A stretch of 7,663 nucleotides of DNA from positions 1 through 7,663 of the forward strand of contig CAMIXP010000060.1 in NCBI GenBank assembly GCA_946402785.1. The letters run 5' to 3'. Below, one piece after another: positions 1 to 5,620 of the stretch (its first letter is position 1; every line of letters begins with the position of its first letter). Below the pieces are notes generated by a model. That model saw only the letters and a program-made list of their open reading frames with translations, did not search any database and was not told the DNA's origin. The position numbers and the translations under genes are program-made. The DNA is from an uncultured Caryophanales bacterium (GTDB lineage: Bacteria; Bacillota_I; Bacilli_A; RF39; UBA660).

Positions 1-1576
1 AGTTACCAGCTTTATCACATACAACTAACTTACCATAACGTTTTCCTTCACGTTTCAATACTAATCCTGAAATCGTACCGTTTTGAGCACCATGTTCAGC
101 ATTTTTTAATTCTTCCATATTCGTTGGATTATCTACTAAATTAGGACTAGCAAATGTTCCTGTAACAGCAGTTCCACCATTTTGTTCAATTTGTGAGTTA
201 TAAGTAGAAGCTGTACTTTGAACATCTGCATCTTTTGTACCTCCACCAACATATGGGTTATTAACAGACCATTCATAAGAATATAGATAAATATTATCTG
301 TAATAGCTACATCCAAAACAATTCCGTTAGGGAAGTTTTCTTTATTCATCCATTTTTCAGAAGATGTTCCCGTAACACCAGTGAATTGTTGTGCTTTTAA
401 AGTACCAATTGGTAAAGTAGCAGTTCTCTTACCATCATCTTGAACGGTAATCGTTCCAATTTGATTTCCTTTAGAACCATCTGCATTAACTTTATAAGCC
501 GTAACAACAACTTTTGGAGCTTGTACATCAACATTAACTCTTGCAAAACATAAAGTTGAGTTAACATCTTGTGCATTATCTTCTAGTTTAATATAACTCC
601 ATCTTGTACCATAACTATAATCAATTCCTGATGCAGAAGTACCTGTATCATTTGGCCAAGAAATTGTGAATGTATCTCTCTTACATCCAGATCCTTCTCC
701 ATCACTACATCCTACAGAAACACGTCTGTAATTGTTTTTATAAGCACCTGCATTGAAGATTGTTTTATTAATCCAATCATCATCACTCGTAGCTTGTCCA
801 GAAACAAGTCCACAGAATGGTGCGTCAGTATCTTTAAAGTTACCAGTAGAATTAAATTCTGCTTTTCCACCTTGTTCATTTATAGCAGAAACATTAATAC
901 GAATTGAGTTATAACCCGTTACATCAAAATAATTAGATAATGTTTTAGAAGTAACAGTTAACTCTGTTTCATTACCAGCTTTTAAATCACCAGAATTAAA
1001 TACTTCAGCTAATTCTCCAGAATCATTATGTTTAGCATAAATAACATAACGATAACTATAAACGCCTAAATTTCCATCAACATCTCCCTTTAATTTAAAT
1101 GAGAATGTTGCATTCTTAACGTTACTGAAATCACTACCAGCACCATATCCATTAAATTTAAAATCTAAAATTTGTGGAACTGGAATTTCTGGTTCATCAG
1201 GAACTTCATCACCTTCACAATACAAATACGTATTATAAGAATAGTCTTTTTCATCTAACTTATAAACACGTACAAAAGAAAGTTTAGTACAATCTTTTCC
1301 TGCTTTATTTTTAACGTCCTCTTTTAAATAATTCGTACGTCTTAAATCAGAAACATGTACAATCGTACTTTCTCCCATAGCACGAGGTAATAATTCACGA
1401 TTTGCTTGCAAATAAAGTCTAGCAGCCATCGCAATATTATCACGTTCAGCCTTATTTTTTTGATTACCTGCTTGTGATATATATCGGCTAGTTCCGACAA
1501 CAACCAAAACAGATAAAATTCCTACGATTACAATAACCGCAAGAAGTTCTACCATCGTAAAACCTTTCTTATTCAT
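1..1576 (-). CDS. Large prepilin-type secreted protein with Ig-like domains (3' end outside window)
   Basis: The frame is open from an ATG at 1576 to the left edge: 525 complete codons and no stop, so the C-terminus is missing. AGGTGA lies 5 bases upstream of the ATG. Residues 1-28 form a class III (type IV prepilin) signal: MNKKG|FTMVE, with Glu at mature position 5, then a hydrophobic helix (LLAVIVIVGILSVLVVV). By family knowledge a prepilin peptidase would cut after Gly5 and methylate Phe6. Residues 49-120 form a pilin-like head ending in a Cys96-Cys120 pair. A short Pro/Glu linker (about 126-134) follows. Three Ig-like segments come next, about 135-250, 251-345 and 350 onward; the junctions read DTDAPFC and DVQAP. 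Cysteines at 255, 290, 298, 343 and 520 suggest disulfides, and VCDKAGN at the edge is typical of an Ig-like domain end. The protein is probably displayed on the cell surface, as a pilus tip or adhesin-like protein. The function is inferred, and no pilus machinery is visible nearby. No LPxTG-type motif lies in the visible part. Confidence 0.85.
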   Translation of the reverse strand, partial: MNKKGFTMVELLAVIVIVGILSVLVVVGTSRYISQAGNQKNKAERDNIAMAARLYLQANRELLPRAMGESTIVHVSDLRRTNYLKEDVKNKAGKDCTKLSFVRVYKLDEKDYSYNTYLYCEGDEVPDEPEIPVPQILDFKFNGYGAGSDFSNVKNATFSFKLKGDVDGNLGVYSYRYVIYAKHNDSGELAEVFNSGDLKAGNETELTVTSKTLSNYFDVTGYNSIRINVSAINEQGGKAEFNSTGNFKDTDAPFCGLVSGQATSDDDWINKTIFNAGAYKNNYRRVSVGCSDGEGSGCKRDTFTISWPNDTGTSASGIDYSYGTRWSYIKLEDNAQDVNSTLCFARVNVDVQAPKVVVTAYKVNADGSKGNQIGTITVQDDGKRTATLPIGTLKAQQFTGVTGTSSEKWMNKENFPNGIVLDVAITDNIYLYSYEWSVNNPYVGGGTKDADVQSTASTYNSQIEQNGGTAVTGTFASPNLVDNPTNMEELKNAEHGAQNGTISGLVLKREGKRYGKLVVCDKAGN

Positions 1577-1619
1577 ATAATCACCTACACATCTATTTTA
1601 GTATCTTCTATACTATTTA

Positions 1620-1625
1620 ATTATA
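1620..1625 (-). promoter_or_regulatory. Possible -10 box of the prepilin-type gene
   Basis: On the minus strand TATAAT lies about 43 bases upstream of the ATG at 1576, in the gap after the terminator of the upstream gene. The -35 region 17 bases further up is only a T-run (TTTTTT), so the call rests on the -10 hexamer and on position. The surrounding DNA is very A/T-rich, which makes chance matches likely. Confidence 0.35.
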
Positions 1626-1670
1626 ATATATCTAAGTATTAAAAAAAAGAGATTTTTTGTATTTTTTCAT

Positions 1671-1695
1671 AAAAAAAATCGGTTATTACCGATTT
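1671..1695 (-). terminator. Intrinsic terminator of the HhH-like gene, overlapping its stop codon
   Basis: A perfect 8-bp inverted repeat (AAATCGGT / ACCGATTT, loop of 4) spans 1676-1695 and is followed on the minus strand by an eight-base T run. The TAA stop at 1686-1688 lies in the loop and stem, so the last three sense codons form the upstream arm. It separates this gene from the prepilin-type gene downstream. Confidence 0.8.
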
Positions 1696-2042
1696 CTCTT
1701 AGTAGGCTCTAAAGAACGCATATCATAGAATGTTCTTACCCATTCAAGCCCCTCTTTAATAGATGGTGTAATACCAACTAATTCATCTAAATCACAATCA
1801 ATTAATTCCTGCAAATTAGAGATATGATTCGACTGTACGACTTTTAATTCCCATGGATCAAAGATTTGTAATCTTAAAAACATATCCATATTAAATCGTA
1901 CATTTAAGCTTTCTGTCTTCTCTTTCTCTCTAGTAGAAATAGTAGAATCCAAATCATCTTTTAACTCCTCCATACTACCATATTGAGAGACGATTTTTCT
2001 CATTCTTTTTAAATCTTCCAACTTCATGTCTTGTATCTTCAT
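1686..2042 (-). CDS. Small protein with helix-hairpin-helix / alpha-CTD-like C-terminus
   Basis: A 118-residue soluble protein that I do not recognise as a named family. Residues 1-45 are charged and probably helical (MKIQDMKLEDLKRM...). Residues about 73-107 read ISNLQELIDCDLDELVGI, then TPSIKEGLEWVRTFYDM. This matches the pattern I-xx-L-x-EL ... DLDEL-x-GI ... IKE-x-L seen in helix-hairpin-helix modules and in the C-terminal domain of the RNA polymerase alpha subunit. A nucleic-acid or protein-binding role is plausible but inferred. A GTG at 2069 would add nine residues, but it falls between the -10 box (2070-2075) and the expected transcript start near 2063. I therefore choose the ATG at 2042, which has a GGGGG Shine-Dalgarno-like run 9 bases upstream. 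The gene is monocistronic, with its own promoter and terminator, and is divergent from the rhomboid gene. Confidence 0.75.
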   Translation of the reverse strand: MKIQDMKLEDLKRMRKIVSQYGSMEELKDDLDSTISTREKEKTESLNVRFNMDMFLRLQIFDPWELKVVQSNHISNLQELIDCDLDELVGITPSIKEGLEWVRTFYDMRSLEPTKRNR

Positions 2043-2069
2043 AGTGGCCAACCCCCAATTGGTAGACAC

Positions 2070-2098
2070 ATTATATCATATTTTCGCCTTTTTTGCAA
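2070..2098 (-). promoter_or_regulatory. SigmaA-type promoter of the HhH-like gene
   Basis: Minus strand TTGCAA (2093-2098), a 17-base spacer, then TATAAT (2070-2075). The predicted transcript start is near 2063, which gives a leader of about 20 bases before the ATG at 2042. The -10 match is perfect and the spacing is ideal. Its -35 end overlaps the expected -35 area of the divergent rhomboid promoter. Confidence 0.7.
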
Positions 2099-2106
2099 AT
2101 AAACTA

Positions 2107-2115
2107 TGGTATAAT
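2107..2115 (+). promoter_or_regulatory. Extended -10 promoter of the rhomboid gene
   Basis: TGGTATAAT is an extended -10 element (TG-n-TATAAT) 35 bases before the ATG at 2151. There is no convincing -35 hexamer at 17-18 bases upstream (CCTTTT region), as is common for extended -10 promoters. The unit lies back-to-back with the minus-strand promoter. Confidence 0.6.
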
Positions 2116-2150
2116 GAGGAAAATAAGACAATAAAAAAAGGAGAAAACAT

Positions 2151-2744
2151 ATGAAATTTGATATTAGTTCCATTCAATTTGATTATAATTCAAAAGTCAT
2201 ATTAACCTATTTATTTATATCTTTAGGTGCATGGTTAATCAATAAAATATCAGGAGGAAAAACAAATAAACTATTATTTGAAAGTTACCGTTCTTCTCCT
2301 CTCAATCCATTAACTTATATCAGAATGTTTACTCATTGCATTGGTCATAAAGATCTAGATCATCTAATCAGTAATTTCTTATATATTTTATTAGTAGGAC
2401 CTATGATAGAAGAAAAATATGGTAGTATCAATTTAATTATTATGTTTGCTATAACATCCTTAGTAATTGCCCTATTTAATATTATCTTCACAGACTATTC
2501 TGTACTAGGAGCAAGTGGAAACGTATATATGTTAATTGTATTAAGTTCTTTCACCAATATTTCAGAAGGAAAAATACCATTAACGGTTTTATTAATATTA
2601 ATCTTCTATGTCATGGGAGAAGTAAAAAAATCTCTACTAGAACATAACAAAAAAGTATATCATGATGGACATTTAATTGGAGCACTCTGTGGACTACTAT
2701 TTGGAATCTATTTTCTATATTTCAAATCATTCCCATTTCTATAA
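2151..2744 (+). CDS. Rhomboid family intramembrane serine protease
   Basis: A 197-residue polytopic membrane protein with the marks of the rhomboid family (S54), which cleaves substrates within the membrane using a Ser-His dyad. Seen: YIRMFTHCIGH in the L1/TM2 entry; His71-xxx-Asn75 (HLISN), matching the oxyanion-side His/Asn of GlpG-type enzymes; the GPMIEEKYGS stretch after TM2; the catalytic motif GASG at 120-123 with Ser122; and the last helix HDGHLIGALCGLLFG, with His174 as the likely catalytic base. About six membrane segments fit (near 16-33, 71-86, 92-113, 117-135, 141-158, 172-192), the minimal bacterial layout. It has no extra cytoplasmic domain. AGGAG sits 7 bases before the ATG. 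In Bacilli, rhomboids such as YqgP act in membrane protein quality control, but the substrate here is unknown. It has its own promoter and terminator, so it is probably monocistronic. Confidence 0.9.
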   Translation: MKFDISSIQFDYNSKVILTYLFISLGAWLINKISGGKTNKLLFESYRSSPLNPLTYIRMFTHCIGHKDLDHLISNFLYILLVGPMIEEKYGSINLIIMFAITSLVIALFNIIFTDYSVLGASGNVYMLIVLSSFTNISEGKIPLTVLLILIFYVMGEVKKSLLEHNKKVYHDGHLIGALCGLLFGIYFLYFKSFPFL

Positions 2745-2748
2745 AAGT

Positions 2749-2775
2749 AAAAAGAGAATATTCCTTCTCTTTTTT
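2749..2775 (+). terminator. Intrinsic terminator after the rhomboid gene
   Basis: AAAAAGAGAA, a 6-base loop, then TTCTCTTTTT and one more T; the repeat starts four bases after the TAA stop. The stem is A/T-rich apart from two G-C pairs, so it is weaker than the other terminators here, but the position is right. Confidence 0.6.
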
Positions 2776-2796
2776 ATATTCAAAAAAACAATTGTA

Positions 2797-2805
2797 TGAT
2801 AAAAT
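2797..2805 (+). promoter_or_regulatory. Possible extended -10 promoter of trpS
   Basis: TGATAAAAT fits an extended -10 (TG-n-TAAAAT) 22 bases before the trpS ATG. No good -35 is seen. The leader would be only about 15 bases, which leaves no room for a T-box riboswitch. Confidence 0.4.
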
Positions 2806-2813
2806 ACACATAT

Positions 2814-2819
2814 AAGGAG
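2814..2819 (+). promoter_or_regulatory. Shine-Dalgarno site that fixes the trpS start
   Basis: AAGGAG lies 8 bases before the ATG at 2828. The in-frame GTG at 2819 shares its first base with this site, so it cannot be the initiation codon. Confidence 0.8.
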
Positions 2820-2827
2820 TGATTATT

Positions 2828-3829
2828 ATGAAGACAATTTTAACAGGTCTGAGACCAACCGGTAACCTACATTTAGGACATTATTTTGGAGCCGGAAAAA
2901 CATGGCGTGAAATTCAAAATGATTACGACTTTTATTTAGAGATTGCGGATGTACAAGCACTAACAGACAATTTCAATGATCCAGAAAAAGTAAGAAGAAA
3001 TGTTTTTGAAATCACAAAAGATTTACTCGCAATTGGATTAGATCCAGAGAAAGTACATTTCTTTATCCAATCAAAAATACCAGAGATCGCAGAACTAACA
3101 GTTTATTATTCAAACTTAGTTACGGTCGCAAGACTACAAAGAAATCCAACAGTAAAAACAGAGATTGCACAAAAGAAAGAATTATTTGGAAATGATGGAG
3201 AATCTATTACTTATGGTTTCTTAGGATACCCAGTATCTCAAGCTGCCGATATTACTTGTTTTGAAGGAGAAGTTGTTCCGGTAGGAGAAGATCAATTACC
3301 TCTTCTAGAACAATGTAGAGAAATCGTAAGAAAGTTTAATTCTATTTATGGAGAAACCTTAGTAGAGCCACAACAATTACTTTCAAAAACACCTAGAATT
3401 AAAGGATTAGATGGAAATGACAAAATGGGTAAAAGCTTAGGAAATGCTATTTACTTAGTAGATGATGATGAAACAATTCGTCAAAAAATTATGGGTGCTG
3501 TAACCGATCCAAATAAGATTAAAAAAGATGATCCTGCAAACCCAGATATTTGTATGGTTTACTACTATCACAAATTAGTCAATAAAGAAGAAAACAATCA
3601 AAGAATTTGTGAAGAATGCAAAAAGGGAGAAAGAGGATGTGTTGCTTGTAAGAAAGAATTAATTGAGGCAATGCATGAATTCTTAGCCCCTATTCAAGAA
3701 AAAAGAAAATTCTATGAGGAACATCCAGAAGAAGTCAATAAAGTTCTTGATAAAGGAACACAAGATGCAAAAGAAAAAGCAGTAGAAACCATGAAAAAAG
3801 TAAAACAAGCAATGAAGATAGATTATTAA
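2828..3829 (+). CDS. trpS: Tryptophanyl-tRNA synthetase, putative Fe-S cluster type
   Basis: A 333-residue class Ic aminoacyl-tRNA synthetase that charges tRNA-Trp with tryptophan in the cytoplasm, of normal length for bacterial TrpRS. The HIGH-type motif is TGNLHLGH (11-18) after GLRP. The KMSKS-type loop is KMGKS (199-203) within GNDKMGKSLGNA. The central DQLPLLEQCREI stretch is typical of the family. Cysteines at 242, 264, 271 and 274 give C-x21-C-x6-C-x2-C. This is nearly the C-x22-C-x6-C-x2-C arrangement that I recall holding a [4Fe-4S] cluster near the anticodon-binding region in Thermotoga maritima TrpRS. An extra cysteine sits at 261. The gene is single, with a terminator spanning its stop codon, and faces rmuC convergently. 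No T-box or Trp leader is visible, although T-box control of trpS is common in Firmicutes. The start was set by the Shine-Dalgarno site; the GTG at 2819 is rejected. Confidence 0.97.
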   Translation: MKTILTGLRPTGNLHLGHYFGAGKTWREIQNDYDFYLEIADVQALTDNFNDPEKVRRNVFEITKDLLAIGLDPEKVHFFIQSKIPEIAELTVYYSNLVTVARLQRNPTVKTEIAQKKELFGNDGESITYGFLGYPVSQAADITCFEGEVVPVGEDQLPLLEQCREIVRKFNSIYGETLVEPQQLLSKTPRIKGLDGNDKMGKSLGNAIYLVDDDETIRQKIMGAVTDPNKIKKDDPANPDICMVYYYHKLVNKEENNQRICEECKKGERGCVACKKELIEAMHEFLAPIQEKRKFYEEHPEEVNKVLDKGTQDAKEKAVETMKKVKQAMKIDY

Positions 3830-3841
3830 TCTATCTTTTTT
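3816..3841 (+). terminator. Intrinsic terminator of trpS, spanning its stop codon
   Basis: AGATAGATT / AATCTATCT, a 9-bp perfect stem with a 3-base loop, is followed by six T. The TAA stop (3827-3829) is inside the hairpin, so the last codons of trpS form its left arm. Confidence 0.85.
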
Positions 3842-3846
3842 AATAC

Positions 3847-3870
3847 AAAAAAGAGTCTATTCAGACTCTT
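3847..3870 (-). terminator. Intrinsic terminator of rmuC, spanning its stop codon
   Basis: AAGAGTCT / AGACTCTT, an 8-bp stem with a 4-base loop (3851-3870), reads into six T on the minus strand. The TAG stop at 3857-3859 lies inside it. Together with the trpS terminator it fills the 27-base gap between the convergent genes, so each strand has its own terminator. Confidence 0.85.
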
Positions 3871-4939
3871 CTTTTTCATATTCTAATTGACTGACATCTA
3901 CTTTATTAATCGTATCAAATTTCTTAGAAATCTTTTCCGTCGTAATCGATACATTTTCAACATCTTTATTAACGGTTTGAATACTACGAGCTAACTTATC
4001 CCAACGTTCTTTGTATCTCGCAAATTCTAATCCTAATTTATTTAATTCATCATGAATAATAGAAGTATATTGATCTCTTTCCATATTTTTAATAATCATT
4101 TGAATGACTGTTAAAGTAGAGATTAAAGTAGTAGGACTTGTAATCCATACGTGTTTGCGATATGAGTATTCTATTAAATCTGGATGATAAGCATTGACTT
4201 CTGCGAAAATTGCTTCTGCTGGTAAGAATAAAATCGCTTGATCGGTTGTCTCTCCTGGAATGATATATTTATCATGAATCGCATCAATATGCTTTTTCAT
4301 ATCAGCCTTGAAGCTCTTTTCATAACTCTCTCTTACATCTCCCCTATTATTTTTATCAACCATCATTTGATAGTTTTCTAATGGGAATTTCGAATCAATA
4401 CAAATCGTACCTAAAGGATCCGGTGCATACAAGACCGCATCCGCAATGACACCCGTAGAAAAAGTATGCTGTAACTGATAAATAGAATCATTTTTCTCTC
4501 CAAATACATTCGAAAGTATTTGTTTTAGATTTACTTCTCCATAAATTCCTCTTGTCTTCTTATCGGTTAAAACACTTTGTAAAGAAACAATATCGGTAGA
4601 GAGTGTCTCTATCTTTTTTTGTGCCTCATCAATCTTCGATAAACGTTCAATGACATTCATAAATGTCTTATTTGTCTTTTCAAAATTTTGATCTAATCGT
4701 TCGTTTACTTTTTCATTCATCGCAAGAAGTCTTTTCTCTACTCCATCGTTTAATTTCGAAAAGTCATCATTTAATGTATGAGTAATTTCTCCTTTGAATT
4801 CACCCATTTCTTTTACCATTTGTACTTCTAGTTTTCCAAGTCTCTCTGTAATCTTTGCTTCATTGATATTTTTCACAAGTGTTAAGATAACAAGAACAAT
4901 CAAAATGACTAATAATATAATCATAATAATATCCATCAT
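3857..4939 (-). CDS. rmuC: RmuC family protein (DNA recombination protein)
   Basis: A 360-residue protein of the RmuC family. In E. coli RmuC limits inversions at short inverted repeats; the family is predicted to have a PD-(D/E)XK-like nuclease fold. Seen in order: an N-terminal membrane helix (about 4-23, IIMIILLVILIVLVIL); a long coiled-coil region (about 30-125); then the core with RGIYGEVNLKQIL (about 130-142), ICIDSKFPLENY (179-190), ILFLPAEAIFAEV (236-248) and WITSPTTLISTL (265-276), all typical of RmuC. The C-terminal tail is acidic (EYEKEESE). Three consecutive ATG codons follow AGGAGG. The second (4939, 6-base spacing) is chosen; the third (4936) is also possible. An upstream TTG extension to 4978 would place the Shine-Dalgarno site inside the gene. 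The gene is second in an operon with the DedA-like gene, whose stop touches its Shine-Dalgarno site, so coupled translation is likely. Confidence 0.92.
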   Translation of the reverse strand: MMDIIMIILLVILIVLVILTLVKNINEAKITERLGKLEVQMVKEMGEFKGEITHTLNDDFSKLNDGVEKRLLAMNEKVNERLDQNFEKTNKTFMNVIERLSKIDEAQKKIETLSTDIVSLQSVLTDKKTRGIYGEVNLKQILSNVFGEKNDSIYQLQHTFSTGVIADAVLYAPDPLGTICIDSKFPLENYQMMVDKNNRGDVRESYEKSFKADMKKHIDAIHDKYIIPGETTDQAILFLPAEAIFAEVNAYHPDLIEYSYRKHVWITSPTTLISTLTVIQMIIKNMERDQYTSIIHDELNKLGLEFARYKERWDKLARSIQTVNKDVENVSITTEKISKKFDTINKVDVSQLEYEKEESE

Positions 4940-4945
4940 CATATC

Positions 4946-4951
4946 CCTCCT
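4946..4951 (-). promoter_or_regulatory. AGGAGG Shine-Dalgarno overlapping the upstream stop codon
   Basis: On the minus strand the text reads GAATAGGAGGGAT. The TAG stop of the DedA-like gene (4950-4952) and the AGGAGG of rmuC share bases. A ribosome finishing the first gene is placed on the start site of the second. Confidence 0.85.
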
Positions 4952-5528
4952 ATTCAATATGTAATTTGTGACTGACAATCTTAGAAATAATATAAGAAAG
5001 AACTAAAGTAATCACAATATAGATAATAGATTTGATATCCGTTAAACTCTCTAATAAACTTTTTCCAATATATCCCCAGAAAAAGATAGAAAAACATTTA
5101 CCTATCAAAATCGCACTGATAAATTTTTCTCGATGCATTTTCGTTAAGCCTGATAGTATATTAATTAAACAAGATGGCGTAAATGGTAACGTGATTAATA
5201 AAACGAGTTCTGTAAAATGAATATTTTGAAATTTATCAATTGCTTTTCTAACCTTTAAAACCATTCTTTTATTTAAAAACTTTTCACTCATTTTCTTCGT
5301 GATAAAAGTAAAGAATCGATAACACAAATAACTACCCAAACAAGTAGCACTCCAGGAAATCAAAAATCCCCATAAAAATCCAAAAGCGCTGACATTAAAG
5401 GCAACAAAAACACTTAAAGGTAAAATGGGAATAAAGCATTCAATGAACACCAAAAAGAATCCAACAAAAATTCCTCCATTGGATAAAAGGTCAGTACTAT
5501 GATCAATGACAAATTGAATGATGTCCAT
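4950..5528 (-). CDS. DedA / TVP38-TMEM64 family membrane protein
   Basis: A 192-residue polytopic protein with the pattern of the SNARE-associated/DedA superfamily. Seen: an N-terminal hydrophobic segment; Glu30 followed by PILP (34-37) in a re-entrant-type stretch; small-residue packing GFLWGFLISW (50-59) and CLGSYLCYRF (63-72); a basic amphipathic region (78-100); the second conserved loop LPFTPSCLINILSGL (114-128) with Pro115, Pro118, Asn123 and Gly127; and two more C-terminal membrane segments. The two P-rich loops around helices are the family hallmark. Some DedA proteins move undecaprenyl phosphate or other lipids across the membrane; TVP38-type relatives are less well defined, so lipid transport is only an inference here. 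AGGTGAG lies just upstream of the ATG at 5528. It is the first gene of an operon with rmuC and has a good promoter 19-47 bases upstream. Confidence 0.85.
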   Translation of the reverse strand: MDIIQFVIDHSTDLLSNGGIFVGFFLVFIECFIPILPLSVFVAFNVSAFGFLWGFLISWSATCLGSYLCYRFFTFITKKMSEKFLNKRMVLKVRKAIDKFQNIHFTELVLLITLPFTPSCLINILSGLTKMHREKFISAILIGKCFSIFFWGYIGKSLLESLTDIKSIIYIVITLVLSYIISKIVSHKLHIE

Positions 5529-5546
5529 CTTCTCACCTTCATACTT

Positions 5547-5575
5547 ATTATAGTATAAATCAACTTTAGGAACAA
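5547..5575 (-). promoter_or_regulatory. SigmaA-type promoter of the dedA-rmuC operon
   Basis: Minus strand TTGTTC (5570-5575), an exactly 17-base spacer, then TATAAT (5547-5552). The predicted transcript start is near 5540, so the leader is very short and essentially only the Shine-Dalgarno site precedes the ATG at 5528. Confidence 0.75.
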
Positions 5576-5590
5576 GCGTTTGAAAAAGAC

Positions 5591-5620
5591 AAAAAAAAGA
5601 ATCTATCCAAGATAGATTCT
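5591..5620 (-). terminator. Intrinsic terminator of the acidic-protein/membrane-protein operon
   Basis: A perfect 10-bp stem (AGAATCTATC / GATAGATTCT) with a 3-base loop (5598-5620) is followed by seven T on the minus strand. It overlaps the TAG stop at 5619-5621 by two bases. It is the strongest terminator in the window and ends transcription before the dedA-rmuC promoter. Confidence 0.9.

Noticed and set aside
2040..2069. GTG start at 2069 for the HhH-like gene
   Set aside because: The codon directly abuts the -10 hexamer at 2070-2075, upstream of the expected transcript start, and has no ribosome site. The ATG at 2042 fits better.
2745..2827. T-box or Trp-responsive leader upstream of trpS
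   Set aside because: The whole gap is about 80 bases, and half of it is the terminator of the previous gene. There is no room for a T-box and no specifier or antiterminator pattern was seen.
4940..4978. Longer rmuC starting at a TTG at 4978
   Set aside because: It would overlap the DedA-like gene and place a perfect AGGAGG inside the coding region just before a triple ATG.
5032..5220. Plus-strand 62-codon open frame inside the DedA-like gene
   Set aside because: It is antisense to a clear membrane protein gene and has no ribosome site or family resemblance.
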